In this document: piece by piece, positions 1-14,896 of the stretch
Layout: every line of letters starts with the position of its first letter
Numbering within the stretch: the stretch's first letter is position 1
NCBI RefSeq assembly: GCF_947623445.1
Contig: NC_135242.1
Coordinates: forward strand, 3,472,001-3,536,000
DNA: 64,000 nucleotides
Direction: 5' to 3'
From: Clavelina lepadiformis
Taxonomy: Eukaryota; Chordata; Ascidiacea; Aplousobranchia; Clavelinidae
Notes under the pieces: generated by a model
The model's input: the letters and a program-made list of their open reading frames with translations, nothing else
Told to the model about the DNA's origin: nothing
Databases searched by the model: none
Translations under genes and position numbers: made by a program

Positions 1-46
1 GTGTGTTTAAGACGTAAAAAAACTGAAAACGAAATCCAATGCTCAC

Positions 47-3000
47 ATCCTTTCCGTCCATTCCGTTTATCCCATCTTGTCCGTTTTCCCCCTTATTCCC
101 CTGTGTATAGAAAATAACTTTTCACTGATGTCTATCTTTCAATCGTCCGAGTTGCTTCATAGCAAAAGAGTGGAACTGTACCGCATTGGTGCAAAGCCCA
201 TAATGGTACTTTCATTGCGCAACAGTGGACGCTTATTTTTCAAAATCAAAAAAGTCAACTCACACGGGATTCGAACCCAAACGTTTACCTTTTCCCCTGG
301 AGGTCCAGCTGGGCAAACACATTCTTCCGCTTCTACAACCCGGGAAATACCCCCTGGCCGCTTTTCATTGGGGTTGGTTATTCTTGTGTCGTTTCCTTTG
401 TAACCACCTGGGTTGTCCGGGTTAAAATTGGGAACATCAAAGCCAATGATCTCTTCGTCAACTTCGGGGGTTGTGGGTGATCCAGCCTGTAAAATTAGAA
501 AGCGGATAAAGCTCATTTTTTAACCGTTTTGCCAATTCTTATAGATTGGACTTTTTATTGAATGGGTTGAAAGTTAACAATGTTGCCGTTTGATGTATAC
601 TTGTGATTTTAATGGATCATCTTGGTTACAATCAATATTGGTTTTGATAACGCGGAGTAATGCGTAAAATATCCTACCTGTTTTGTTGTGGTTTCGATCT
701 CAGGTGGAAGATCTCCGAAGGGATAATCCTCATCCGGTTCTGAAGGTTGCCTGTAAAAATGAAGCAATCATTACAGACAAAAATTCAAAAAATATCGTGA
801 TTGCTTTCTTATTTCCCAATCTTTATATTACTTTATTCAACAGCAAACGCGACCGAAAGAAAACTTACGATTCTAATAAGATGTTTATGTCAAGATGTTA
901 GATGTTAAGACGTTTGGTTACCAGGAAATAAACGCAAACGTCACAGATTTGGACAAGATAGGACGTCACAGTGACTCACGGGGTAGTTTCTTTTGACGTT
1001 GTTGTCTGGACTGGTGTCGTGACCTCTGTGGTTGTGACCTCGGGGGTCGTGACCTTAGGAGTCGTGACCTCTATGGTGGTTGTTTCTTCCGTTGTGGTGA
1101 CGTTAAAGTCATTTCTTCCAAATATGGGTGGACACTGTCAAATACGACTTCGATTGGTTATCTACCTGTGACGTAACCTATCACGTCATCATAACGTCAA
1201 GCACTCACGTCTTCAGCTTGTTTTCCTGGAAGCTCGCAGCATCTTAGCTCCTCGTAATCAGCGGATTCCGTCTCGCAGTACAACCTCATCGACTGGATTT
1301 CAAACTGAAATTTTAAAACAGCGACAGTTTTAGCGCTAGGTATGGAAACTGAGGTAACAATACGCGAGAAGCGGAAAATGCCAGTAAAAGTTTGGAAGTA
1401 AGAATGGGTCATCAGGGATTAAAGTAACCTTCCGCGAAAATGATTACGAAATAAACCAAGCGGCAAGCTCGAAAAATCTGCTAGAACTATACCAACTTGC
1501 CGGCTTGGACAAAAGCCTATGACGTCATCGTATGAGCTCACCTCGGCGGGGGCTTCCCTTTTCGTCCTCCCCAAGTAGGTTCTTCCCCCAATGTCTATCT
1601 CGTTCGCTTTTTGTCTCATTTTCTTGGTTCCCACTTTGTCGCAGTCGATGAACAAAGTCACCGAACCACTGCATGAAGAATTGAATTTGAAACTTTCAGC
1701 ATAAAACAAGTATTATGGCAATATTCTGGGTGTATGAATTACAATGGTACCAACCGCTACAAACTGCTCAGAAGTAAGCAAATAACCATTTTCAAAAAAC
1801 TAAAACAAGATAACATAGTCCGTGAGGTGATCACGAAATACTTTTCACGCCGAACGGGAAAAAACAGAGTCGGCAACAAATCAGAACAAATCAGAGTATT
1901 TCATTAGTTTCGCACCAAAAAAAGGAGTTTGTTGGCTTGGTGATATATCAACAATAGACTTTCAAAATGGCGTCGCGAAAATCGCAGTAACAATGTTATT
2001 ATCTTTAATGTTGATTGGTCAAAAGGTCGGTGACAAAATTTATTTTTATTAACACACGAAGGTCCACTTTTAACAGTGTCAGACCTCCGAGTACGCAGAA
2101 CAGCTTAACCGGCGTCGTGAACGAGGTAAACCAAAGTCGCAATTAGTTCGCACCACAGATTACGTATTTGCTGTTGGGTGAGCGACTACGGAAATGAACA
2201 ATTTCATGGCGACATTGTGATAATTACAAAGACCGCAAATCGCGTCTGTTGGACGCCTTATTATTATCAATTAAACCTGTAATTTGCGCAATGAACAATC
2301 TAACTGAGTCATTCTAGGTAAGCCGTGGCAGACAGGGTTTTATTAAGCCACCATAAGAAATAGCAGTTGATTGTCATAGTTGGTCAAGTTAAAGCGCTTT
2401 ACACCGTATATGGCTTTCAAAAGTAATCCGCCTCAGAAAGGCAGGAAGGCCGCTTATTGTCGACTTCAAGTGCGGACCAACTCCAGCTGTGGTGGCTTAC
2501 CTGTTGATGTGCATGACGACTTTGTGGAACTTCTTGTCAAATAAGGTCGCCACCTCGGGAAAGCGTTTGGCTTTGAACTTGTTTGTGATTGAATGGTGGT
2601 CAAGGCCCAAACCAACGAACTCGATTGCTTTCTGCGAAAAATCAAAAAAACTACGTAAAATATTAGCAAAGTACTAATGAGCTGTTAGTATAATATAGGT
2701 GATATGGGTTACTGGCTAAACCTAAAGAAATAGCGATAATCATCCGACTACGTGACAATACAACCACCAAAGCCACAATGGCGTCAAATGCATGGGATAT
2801 CGAAGACCAAAATCTTTAAAACGAAATGACAACGAAACTAAAATCGTTTGAGGTCGGCGGCAATCAGACTCCATCTCGGACCTGTTTTGGGATCAACCGG
2901 ATGTCCAACTGCTCGTTGCCGCTTGCATCTACCACCTTCATCAGGCTCCAGATCTTCCTTTTTGAGGATTTCTTGTTCAAACTGAACGTGGACACAAACA

Positions 3001-6000
3001 CGTACTGGTCCGGCAAACCCTTCTCAAAAATCTCGCTGAGAACAAAAAACACCTGGTCATTTCGGAAACGCACTGTGACATCATAAGACAAGGAATGCTG
3101 TTCTGTCGATTCATGCGATTTCCCGTGACACAGCGTTTAATTACGTGAATAACAAATTCAGTCACGTGACCGTACCCACGAGGGAGCGACGCAATTACGA
3201 GGCGGAAACTCTGCCAATAGCATTTGAATCTAAAACTTTCCAATATACCTTGTCTTGATGGATGGACTCTTAGAGACCCTGTATGCGGTCAAACCCTGGG
3301 CAGAGCCTCCAACTGCGGAGACCCCTTCATTGAAATCAGCAAGGGCGTTAAGGTGGAAGGCAGAGACAACGTCAAAACCTGTCGGTGGGTTATAAAAATA
3401 GGTTAGAGTGGGTTCGAATGGTGGGTTATGGGTTAACTGCATTCATGCCGGCATGCCTATGTTATGGATAGAATAGAAGAAGAGGTTAGTGCATTGATTG
3501 GGTTAGGCTGTTTGAAAAACCGAACAAGGCTTCCAGTCTGGCCTAAACGAGAGGCTTTCCATTTGAGCAAACATCGCCAGTACAATATTTTGAAAATCAA
3601 ATTACTCAAACTACATAAATCTATCCCCGTTAGAGTAGGTACTTTCTCACAACCAATTAGAAATACTTCGGTCAACTCTAAATACAGATCGCAGGAATGC
3701 CTTGTTCCTTTTTGTGGCAAATCACATTCCACTCACCTGTACTTGAAGATTATATTTCCTATAAAGTTGCCTACGTCATCAAATTACCGAGATGACGTCA
3801 CGCATTACGTCAGCACCCATGCAAAAGCGCCGTTTTTGATCTACTTTTACAGGAAGATTAAATTCATGCCGATTTTTACAAAATACTAATGTTGGAAGCA
3901 AACATATTTTAGGCACAAAGCACCGGCAGCTGTCATCCAGAAATCTCTACAAATCTAAAACACCAGACTAGTGGAAAGACGTCAGCTAAATCAGGTAATC
4001 ACCGGTGAAATTTCAGCAAACCGACAATTCTAGACACCACCAAGATTAGGTAACAGTCGATTCCTAAATACCGATTACGCAAATAAACACGCACAATAAG
4101 TGTACACGTCATAACGACGTCATGCAAAAAATACGATGATGTTAATGTGCGAAGGATTAATCTGCCAGCTTGCCTGGAATAATTTGACCTTTTACGTGAT
4201 CACTGAACGGGCCGAGGTCTTTGCATATTGCATCTGAAATACAAAGAGAACAGAATCAATATTTTCGTGGAAAAAAAGTATTTTCAGAGTTTTTGGGCAA
4301 AATTCGTGTGTTATAGGCGCGTCTGGAAGTGCTTACTAATCTGTTAACTACACTACGTCTTCATTGACGCCAGCCATTTCCAGCCCAATATTTTAATCGG
4401 ACGCTTTCAGCTGATATGGCGTAGAAAATCAGCTTTACGTAAACATAACAGCGACTTCTCATAATTAGGCTGACCTCATTTTTAAGGATTAACGCCAAAA
4501 TATAAGACATGCATTGTGACGTCACATACCAACACAGATGATCTGTCGGAGAAGTTCTCTGATTCGTTCGATCGCCTGAAAGTCGTCGACTTGCAGAACA
4601 TGGCGGTTATCTGGATCCGATGCTATTTCGTTCAATTCTTCCACCACTGCAGATGACACCTTTATGACGTAATACCGTGACAGTCATAGTCAATTGTAAC
4701 GTCAAAACGTATTGTAGTTGTAAAATCCAAAAACTCTAAACTTATATGTTGCTAGCCAAACATTCTGTAGGGTTATGAAGATGGTGTGTTGTGGACTGAT
4801 AAATATAATATTTACGCAAAAGCTCTATGTAAAAGCTTACAGTGGCACGATTTCACCATGTGAAACGTCACAAAATACACCGAGTTGTATTGAGAGACCT
4901 AATATAATCAGCGTCGTAAAGCAAAGTAAACAAATTAAAATTACCGACCTATGGCGCCAGAACTTCACACAAAACAAACATAGTAAATACATAAGCGATG
5001 TTTTTCGTAGCTGCAGCATATAATGTAATCGGTATCGAAGACACAGAATCGTTATCCGACGGAACAACAAATTTACCAACTGGTACATCGCTGGACAAAC
5101 ACAAACGATTTGGCTGCTAACACCCATAAATATATAATATCTCAAATTTCATCTAATGCAAATAGTGGTGGCGCTATTGTCAATATTTTGAACATCATTT
5201 GCTTAATGGGGCTGACACAAGTTAAGTGGCCTAATGCGACAATAAATAACCCAATTAAATTTAAAAGTATGGCGTACTGTAAATGATCCAATACACGGTA
5301 AAGTAAAGCATTTAAAGCATATCTATTTAGTAACTATATATAAAATTACAATAGAGCGTTAAAATAGAAGCAATTGCTGATCATAAACAGCACAGAAGTT
5401 ACCTTACACGAAAGGTAAAAAATTTATTGAACGCACTTAATCATGCGTGATAAATTTATTCATCACAAACGACATGCATTGATGCGTGGTATGAGATTTC
5501 AATTCAACTTCATATTTACAGCTTTAAAATCGCTAAAAGTACATGATATCAACGCATCAAGTCCTATCCTACTTGCTTAGAGAGAGAACCCAACATTTTC
5601 TTTGTGCAGCGCTGATGCAAAACAATAATTTCCAGTATAAGACATGTCGTAATAATGGCACCGGCCTACAATGTCATCCTTGAGGACATTGAAGGCAGCA
5701 CAGTTGGTTTGGCAACCTTGATATGTTCAACGAAGCGAGAAAAGCTAACACGGGTTCGCTGTAATAGGCCCCTTAAACTCAAAAGGCAGCACTCAAACCC
5801 CTTAAATCTTACCCCAACGGCGTACAATTGAATCCCACTGTTCTGAGCTTCTGAGGCAGGGTTGTAGACGTTGTCCTGGGCGCGTCCGTCTGTCAGCACG
5901 ATGGCGAGTCTATTGTAACCCAGCTCAATGCTGCGTGCCCCGTTTGCCATGCTGAATGCTACAGTGTCCATGAAGCGGATTGCTTTTCCTGTTCTTGTGT

Positions 6001-9000
6001 TACCTGTGATGTAACAAACGCGTTTTATGTGGTCACAATTAAGGCTTTTTCAAGTGTGTCTGACTTTGAGGCGCTCATGAGAACAGTTGGATTTGGCCAA
6101 TGCGTCATGATCAAAAAATCCAATGAAGGTAAACAATGACGGCATGTTAAAATAAACCCAGTGTAGGCAACAGTGAACGGTTGTAAATTGAATCTACTAT
6201 CGTTCTTGTCTTTAAATGAAGTCGTGTGAGTCGCATAACTATCGACTTAATCATGAAAATGATCAAAATCCTCCAGTTACATCTTGAACGACCTGTAAAG
6301 CTGTGATTAGCCCGAAGCAAACTGTTGTGTTCACGCGTTAAATGTGAGCAAGCTTCGGCTGAATAAAATAAGATATCGTTTGCGTATGTTTGTTTTGGGT
6401 CTATGAACTTGTTGTCGAAATGCATTTCAGCGTGTAAATGCGGCTATCGGATCGTACTGGCGGCAGACTTTCCGTTACAAACCAATTTAACATGTTTGTA
6501 CAAATCCGAGTTTAACAGCCGTTAAACAGGTGGCATATGTTGTTTTTTCCAGTCACGCCTTCAAATAAAACCAGTATGAAGTTTTACGTCTCATTTTAAA
6601 TGTTTATCTTTTTCATTAAACGCGCAAGGTCTAGATTTGCGCAGATTAAAGGCTAAATTCACAAAATTTCTGTCGGCTGAATTTGTACATGCTGTATGAC
6701 CATATATGGATTGTGCTGGACTTGTAATGTGCCCACTATGCCGTGGTTATTAAATCGAAGTAAACAAGTTGTCAACAGCCATGTCAGTCAAAAACGAATT
6801 GTCTTGAACAATTCGTTATATCATTAACCAAACTAGTTAATTAATTATTTACCAGAAACAATTTTCAGTTTTGGCTATCACCAGCATTATCTTGAAGCAA
6901 CAGATATGTCATTCGCAAAAAATGTTTGTCGAGTTCAAGCACAATAGGCGTAAACTCCCAATTCATGTGTTGGGTACAAAAAATGACGAATTTTAAACCA
7001 CGACTGCGGTCGTAAGACGACAAGTTAACAGCAACTTGAATGTGTTCTGGAGTGTGGCATGCTTGTATGATGAAACAACCGAAGTAACGCTACACTCCCA
7101 ACATTCCGATAATTTTAAACGAATTATTAACTTAAGATATGATACCAGTTCAAACCACAGTCATAAAAACGGCAACTGTATTGTTAACGACGAAAGGTTG
7201 ATTGACTTATGAGTTACGACTCATATGAAATTGATGATGCTACCACAAGCGTTTATCAATGACAAAAAACTAAAAATTTCGGCAAAAATTACAAAACAAT
7301 TTCCAACAAGACATTGGATGAACCAGCTTAGCATTTTTGAGTCGTATTTTTTGCATCACAGGTAAAAAACAAACTGAAACAAGACCCCACATGCCTTGCA
7401 TATTGAAACAATTCACACAGCGTTACTTGAGAATAACTAGAGAACGCCAGGCGCGATACATCTGACGGCTTAACTTGGGTCTGTTTTGAACCAAAACACA
7501 AGCAGGACAGATAACTTAAGATAACAAGGTTCGGGTACCCCTTGAAAAAATGCCAGTTCGGCACGCGAAGTGTCGGGATAGTTGTTATAAATTGAGCTCG
7601 CGGTTCGGGGCTTGGCGCATTTGTTATAGTTGTTACTCATGAACTAAATAAACACGATTCCAGCATAGTGGAACGTGTTAATCATGACAAAGCTAAACAA
7701 AACTATGACCAGGCATTTTATCTTAATCGAAGCTGAAACTTGAAAAGTTTAAAGATCATAGTCGCGCCCACGATATAGCTTGGAAACTTTCGGCAAAGAA
7801 ATTTGAACTTTTTCACCCAAATTTTTTGCGAAAAAAAATTAAACAAAAAACTTTAAAGTTCTGTAGCCATAACACAGAACACCCAGGTAGTCGATCGGGG
7901 TCAAAAATCATGATTATTACGTAACAAAAAGCGCGTCAAGTTTCGGTCAATTCAACGACAGCTTCGCAATAGAAACAGGTGAACCTTCTCAAGTTCAAAA
8001 TGTTTCAGAAAACATTACCACGAACCTTTTTTGTATTTGATATTGGCTACGGCATGTAGTAAATCTTCCTTGTTAGTGTGGGCGTCCAGGGCAATGGCTA
8101 GAACCGGGTCATCGGAATAGACTACTACTCCTACATGGGTTCTGTCTGGCCCCACGTCAAATGTGGTGACGAGGTCTGAAACCCACCTGAAAAGCAATAT
8201 CGTAAGAAACCCTTCGAAATCCTCACTAACAATGTTAACCCAATTCAAAACGAAACTTTTCGAAGGTCAAAGTTAAAACAAACTTTTTTGACATTCACTT
8301 TAAGCTTGGCCCGATAATTTTTCTTGTCCGAATATATAAGCCTACTTAAGTATATATAAGCGTGCTTAAGTACAGATGTCACGAGATTTATTTTAGGCAC
8401 CCGTTTTATAGCAATCTCAATGTACACTGTTTTTATGAACCCCTTTTTATTGATTGATTTAGTCGGACGTATTCTTTTTGTTGTATCATTTTTATGTCTG
8501 TCTGGTTACGTAGTCTATATTTGTTTTATTTCACTATTGTTCACATTAGCCATTTTTATGCATGTTCACGCTCTGCTATATTTTACATGTTTATGTGTAC
8601 ACGTATTTTTTCACTAGTGAAGTCTCGTCTCGCTACCCCGAGCGCTTAATTAGTATTCAGCGTCCCACGTTGATTCTTTGATGGAATTTGTGTTTTGTGA
8701 GGTGTCGCGCTCGGCTGGGCGAGTGTAGTTTAAGTTACGTTTTGGGTTTTAGTGATGATCGGTTTTTATTAAGTAAAATGCCATTAAAAGTTAACAAGGC
8801 AAAACCGGCTAAGTGACTAGCCGTTAGAGCGGGAAGATTCCTGGTCAAAGAAAGTTTGGTTACAATTGGCGAGCGCGCCAGGATCCCGCAGTCAATGAGA
8901 CTATTCCCATAAACGTTTGGGTGAGATAACAGAAGGACGTATGTTTTTACCGAAGAGATATGCCATTAAATGTGAATAAAGAAGACAGAGCTAATTGACT

Positions 9001-12000
9001 AGCCGTTAAGCGGGAAGATTCCTGGTCAAAGAAAGTTTGGTTACACAGGCAAATTAATTATATTACGTCATTAACAATCCACTTTAACAGACAGTAAGTC
9101 GCGCTATCTTTCAACAATACATAATATTCTATGATATTTTGCAACGTAAAAAGTCAACGGGTTGTGAGCTAAAAATCTCCGGCCGAAAGCTCAGTTTAGG
9201 CTTCACGGTTCGTCACGGTTCGCTGCTTATATGTGTATAATGCGTCGTTACTTGTTTGATTGACAGCTCTTAGCAAGCAACGACTGTAGCGTAATAAAGT
9301 TACCACAACAAAATGGCCTTAAAAGGAACCTGTACTTCGAAGCTCACAATATAATTTTACCTACCGAATAAGGCACGTTTTCAGCGGTAGTTACATCTAA
9401 ACAAGGCACAAACCATTGGGGGTACGCTCCGTTAAAAACTTACAAAGTCTTTGGGGTCACCCACTAATGCCTTTTGCAAACATTGAAACGCGGGGTTACA
9501 ACGTCTCACGGACACCGATGATTCTCATAAGCATTTAAAACGGTAGCTATATACTCGATAGCTGGTATGTATTATACGGTAGCTTGGTGCTTTGGCATAT
9601 TTCTGCTGGAGACAGAAAAAGTGATAAAAAACAGTTTACAATTTCAACTCTGAAAAACTTCCCACGGCCAAATTCGTGCCGAATTACAAAGCGGCGTGTA
9701 GTTGTTAAAATCAAAGTAATGTAACATACGGCGACTTGACAGGCATTTTTTGTTTGATGTATAGTTCATGGATCGTAGCAGGAATTCTTTTATCAACAAC
9801 AATTCTCCGAGAAAAGATAAAAAATTTTTCTTACTTTCTCACTCTTTCAAAGTTTTCATCTCCCACACTGCTTGATGCGTCCAAGACAAAGACGAGATCG
9901 TAGTAGACCGTTCTACAACCTGACAATTACAAAAAGTGAATCATTAAGTCTTTGAACATTAAGGTAAAGTTCAGTTATTGGATGTCTAAACCGGAATAGC
10001 CGTGAAACGAGATTCTTACAATCATTTTTGTAAAAAATGCAAATATGCAAATACATACAATCCATTTTGTATTTTCATCCAATTTTGCAAATTACAACTA
10101 ACAACATTGCAGAAAACTGCAGACTCAAGCTTCAAAAGGGAACAAATTTGGTGCAAAAGCAAGTTCAAAACGATCGGCTTTACATCAAGCAAAGGTCGTC
10201 AATTCATGGGAATGAAACTACGCTCAAATCGAGCGTTATATCAAGTCTTTGTGTGCTCTGGATTAAGCGGAACAATACGCTAAGCGCAGTTATCCAGAGT
10301 CGTGTAATAAAAACATACGGTGTCGCGATTCACCGTTTTCGTCAACACATGGGATCTCCTACCAAGAAAACGGTGACAAATCGTCCTATTATGACGTCAC
10401 AATAACCCGCATTTTGATGTGACAATAACCTGACAAATATACGTGAGAAGTTCTGAAAACCTAATGGAAGCTTACTGCTGGATCGTATCATAAACCGATA
10501 TGATTATAAGGCATTTTCAACCCGAATAACACGTTGTAAAGGACATAACCGCTGTTCAACCGTGCAGAAGCCGAGCGACATATGATGACATAGTTTTGAC
10601 GCTGTATTATAAAAGTAAGCGCGTGGTAGTTGATTTTAGGTTAGTCCAACTTTTTGACTTGTTCGTCATATGAAAGTGGAATTACCGGTGTTTAAATCCG
10701 CATATCTAGGTTTCCTCTAAGACGGCGACAAAAACGTGTGGCTCCTGATGAAATGCTTCTAATTTGGCGCTAGCTTATAGGTTATTCGTTTGCACGATTT
10801 TACATAAATATCTGACATTGTTTGCAAAAGGTATAAAATATAGAAATGTTACAAACATAAATAAAACGACCAATTAATGGCTCAAAACGTTTGTGGACAA
10901 TGCACAGAAAATATATTTGGACGCATATAACTTACTACACATTCCGTACGCGGTGCATCGCGTACAGCACGTGGTACAATATGCGCTTCCACAAAAATAC
11001 CGTCTTGCTCAGAAAAACTTCCTACAAAGGCCTTAGAAATGAGGTTAGAGAACCTTTAAATTTCAAACTTTTAATATTTATGACAGAGCTGGGTTAAAAT
11101 GATGACATTACAACTGTCCCATTATTTTGAATTGGTTACTCAGTCAATTGTCAAAACCAAACAATTATTACCACACAATGCTTCCATACTACGTCATCAT
11201 CATACAGTTATGACTAATTACAGTTTGCATGCTTATTTCTTCTACCAATGCGAATCCGTCTTTCTCTCAGAAAAAGTTATTGGGACGTGAAAATCGTTTT
11301 GGTGTTGATTGTAAAAACATGACTTGTCACTCTCAATGATTTTAAGTGTGATTACACAAAGACTACGTCATTTGGCAAGCTTGTTACGTAATTATGACGT
11401 CATGCAGACGACCACCGACCCATGCAATTTTGTTTTTTTCAAACAAACAGAAAAATCAGAAGTTGGTTTTAACGACAAAAGCATGCCCGTGATTTCTCTT
11501 TTGTCACGTGACCACTCACGCAGCAAACATCATTATGACGTAACAAACAGTCACCTCCATGTCCTGGCTTATGGTTCCGCCTCCGCCGGAAATTCTTTCC
11601 TTCTACACGGATGGAAATGTTAATAACAAAATTTGACCTTATTTTACTCAGGAGACGGGTCATGGTCGGACGACAAGTGTCACGATCAACAACTCACAGA
11701 AATCACTTCAATGCGGTTATATTTTTATACAAAAAAATAACTCGAAGTGCTGAAAAGGTCTTGCACTTTGCAACAGTACCTGGCATTGTCGGGTGCCGCA
11801 ATGACTAAAAATTTATTACAGGGCTGCAAATGTGACAAGTTCGGTTGCGCATCACATGCAAGATGCATGAATAGACCTGAAGTTTTGATCTCAATCCTTT
11901 CTACAATTGCGGATTTATACACATGACGTCACTTACCTCTCCTGTTGTCTGACGTCTCTTGGAGCTGAGCGATCGTTTGTGACGTCACAAGCAAGAACAG

Positions 12001-12021
12001 CCCAGCTTGAAACCACTGCAT
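47..12021 (-). CDS. FACIT-like collagen (vWA + TSPN + collagen), 5' part, continues off left edge
   Basis: Fifteen phase-consistent exons: 12021-11937, 9919-9835, 8186-8026, 6003-5813, 4659-4530, 4233-4189, 3378-3249, 3035-2882, 2631-2501, 1668-1542, 1304-1209, 1134-980, 750-678, 486-289, 100-47 (605 codons so far). Exon 1 begins MQWFQAGLFLLVTS, a signal peptide. Residues ~30-213 form a von Willebrand A domain with a complete MIDAS: DASSS (Asp42/Ser44/Ser46), GNTRTG (~112) and LTDG (Asp149). From ~233 a TSPN/laminin-G domain starts GFDVV and contains LFDKKFHKV and the cysteine motif RLYCE...CCELPG. A Thr-rich linker (exon 1134-980) and an acidic Pro-rich stretch follow. The run CVCPAGPPGEK opens the triple helix, and exon 100-47 is exactly 54 bp, six Gly-X-Y triplets. 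Family knowledge: vWA-TSPN-collagen is the order of types XXI/XXII, which associate with fibrils in extracellular matrix. Which vertebrate FACIT is closest is not resolved. The donor at 4188 (GTCAAA) is weak but required by phase. Confidence 0.9.
8778..9045. repeat. Direct repeat, two ~86-bp copies ~180 bp apart
   Basis: Copies at about 8778-8863 and 8959-9045 share a nearly identical core beginning TGACTAGCCGTTA and ending AAAGTTTGGTTACA. They lie in the intron between the first two vWA exons of the collagen gene (8187-9834). A local duplication is the simplest explanation. I see no coding potential. Confidence 0.8.
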
Positions 12022-14896
12022 GGTAGGCTAATGACGTAATGGCTAAGGGTTATCTGAAAAACAAAAATATTCTTATAAAAATGACGTTTCCAATTCAATA
12101 AAATTGCAACCAGGTTCATAAAAGAAATCTGCAAACTGGCGAACATAATCAAACGATCTTCAACAACACGTTGATATTTAATCGCTCGATCCGATAGGTA
12201 AGTTACATTTCTACTTGTGTAGTTGGCGGTAATATTCACTTTAATTTGGCAAAGTCAAAGCAGATTTAAATTGATGGCTTTTTACGAGAATCTGGTAAAT
12301 TCGTCGTTGCAGTATCATCGCCAAAAACGTGCAATAAATTATAAACACGGAAAAAAGTTTTAGCAGGCAGCTTAAATATCACTAGCTTTACTAAAAATGC
12401 TTTAAAACATTTCAATACGAAATACAGGTTTTCAAAATTACACGCGCAACACTATGAATTTTACCACAGAATCGCCCGTTGTGTGTTCTTGGCCTTGTAA
12501 ATGGAACTTACTTTTCAAATAGTGTTATTTTCGGCTCCAGCACATGACAACAATTTAGTTAATCCCTAAATTACATGTGAAACAGGAATAATAAAAATAG
12601 CCATAAATTCCACAGAAGTTTGCAAACACACGCAATGTACGTGCCAGGCAACGCAGCCCTAAGCAAAAGATACGTTTCTGTATTTTTTCGCCCGTCAATT
12701 CAGGCGGAAATTCCAGCCTCAGAAAGGAAACCATGTGCTGCCCGCCAAAGACAAAGCAAAGCCGCCCGGTTTTGGATACCATATTGGCAATTAATCTTAC
12801 CATAACGAGCCTTGGCTGTCTATTGTTTACACACTACACTCATTGTTTTGTCACAATCAATCAACCAATTTGAACATGATCTTAAAAGCAAATAGGGTAG
12901 TCGTGTCAATTATAAAGAAGCACTTGTTCGATTATGTGAATGCATTGCGTGTGACGCAACAATGCACGAAAAAATCGTGTTATCAGTTGGCCTTAGGCAA
13001 GCGAGACACTTGAGTACTGGATAGTTTCGCTTAATTAATGGACGTATGATAACAGGGCCGCCCACAGAATGCGAGCAAAATACCGTTTGGGTCTTCGCGA
13101 AAACTTGATAAATTAAACGTTTTGATGATAGCAGGGACGTGTTTTTTCCGTAAGTTCAACTAACTGGTGTTTGCTAAGAGAGGGTACGGTCAAAGCTAAA
13201 TTCTCAACGTATTTGGCCTTGCTTCGCAACTATGCAAAGCACGCAAAGAGTTAGAGGGAGATTCTCCACAAAACGAGACACTTTTTGTCGAAGTTGCAAA
13301 TTCCTGCAGAAAAAAAACTCTACCAAAATATAGCCGAGCTAATTAGCCATCACTTAAAAACCGCATATGCGACGTTAGATAGCTTCATGCCGCCTAATTT
13401 GGTGTTTACTCGTATAGGCTAATTAGCAGTAACTTGATAGGCTTATGGCATTTCGAAGATAATCCTTTCTCATACAGCCGTATATGTTGAGCTTAAACCG
13501 ATTTCAAACTTGAATAGCATAACAAACACGAAAGACAAAAATCAACACGCTCTAAATTAAAATGATCATTTTAGTAAGAAGTAAATTAAATGAACATACA
13601 TGTTGTTCGACTTCATACGAATATAAAAACTACATATAACGGCCCGAGCAACACAATTCACTCAAATAGACCGTACGAGTACAATAAATCACTTTTCAAG
13701 TCAATGAAACTAAATATCTCATGTAAATCATCTCAAGTTAATTTATCAACTGACCGTCTCTCTCTTGTTCAAACAAGTTACTTTTGAACTAGGTTTTCTG
13801 ATGCTACAATTACTGACTGAGACCTATCTCTTATAATTACTGGCTTCAATACGAAATCGACTGTTCAAGGAATAGTTGTCTACTGGGGCGTTGAAAACAT
13901 TTCAAGGTCTCTTGCCAGGCGGGATTGCTTAGAAATGACTTAGTCAAGTACACTTAACACCCTTTCAGCTTGTCAAGCGGCGTACTTAAGAAAAGCTTGA
14001 CATGCCTACTCAGAGTTCAAACGTATGAACGAAACCTCAAATTCGAACCAACCCCACTCCAAATTGAAATAAAATCGCAACCACAAAGCCCAAGCAAAAA
14101 GGTCGAGTCGTTTATGATGTCACTTAAGCACCTTGTTAGATACAATTGATAAGAACACCTGTACTAACACAGGAAGGCATTGATATTTTTTAATTCATGA
14201 AATTTGGTTTAGCACTATGAAAAACATAAAGTCTGCAAAATTTGTGTATTCAAGTTGTTTGTGTTTAAATAGGCGTAAATGCCGTCCACGGCAATCGAAT
14301 TGACGCAATACTGTAGTGTACACAAAAGTTAGTTTGGTGTAGTAGGCTTTACTCAGAATTGATCCATTCGGTGCATTTAATTTTCGTATCTGATTAAGTA
14401 AGAAGATAAATTGTTGCGACGATGTGTACCAACATAAAGATATTACGACCTTTTTCATCCTGTATTGACATAGCCTTGCTGCTCAGCACACAAAACAAGT
14501 TCACACGGGGTCACTTTTAGTGTCCATCACATTGAAACTCATTAATGACTTGGGCTAATCATGACCCATAGGAAGAGTTATCAGTCAGCTACACCTTCCT
14601 TAACTAGATTTTCGCATTAGAGCAATTATAGGGCGGTGAAGGACAACACCGCTAACAGCGACTATTACTGTCTAGGCTCAGTAGCAATGTCAAATTTAAT
14701 TGAAGACTCGAGTTATGTTGGTAATAGACACGCGCTATTCAAACGTTGCTTATACAAATACTTTTAACGCTAGAGCTAGAGAAATACCACGCAACCGACA
14801 ACACGACAGACTAGCAAGGAACAGAAACTATTTTAAAACGCATCAACAAACACCGTACATATAATACACAAGTCATTACGAAAATACAACCTCGCT
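12022..14896. other. Intergenic, upstream of the collagen gene
   Basis: This stretch holds the promoter region of the minus-strand collagen gene and the left flank of the large palindrome. It is AT-rich, and its open frames are short and lack any recognisable domain. I see no RNA gene and no clear transposon ends here. Confidence 0.5.

Noticed and set aside
3464..3889. 141-codon plus-strand ORF
   Set aside because: It lies largely in a collagen intron on the opposite strand, has no recognisable domain, and its start region is of mixed composition. Possible repeat remnant.
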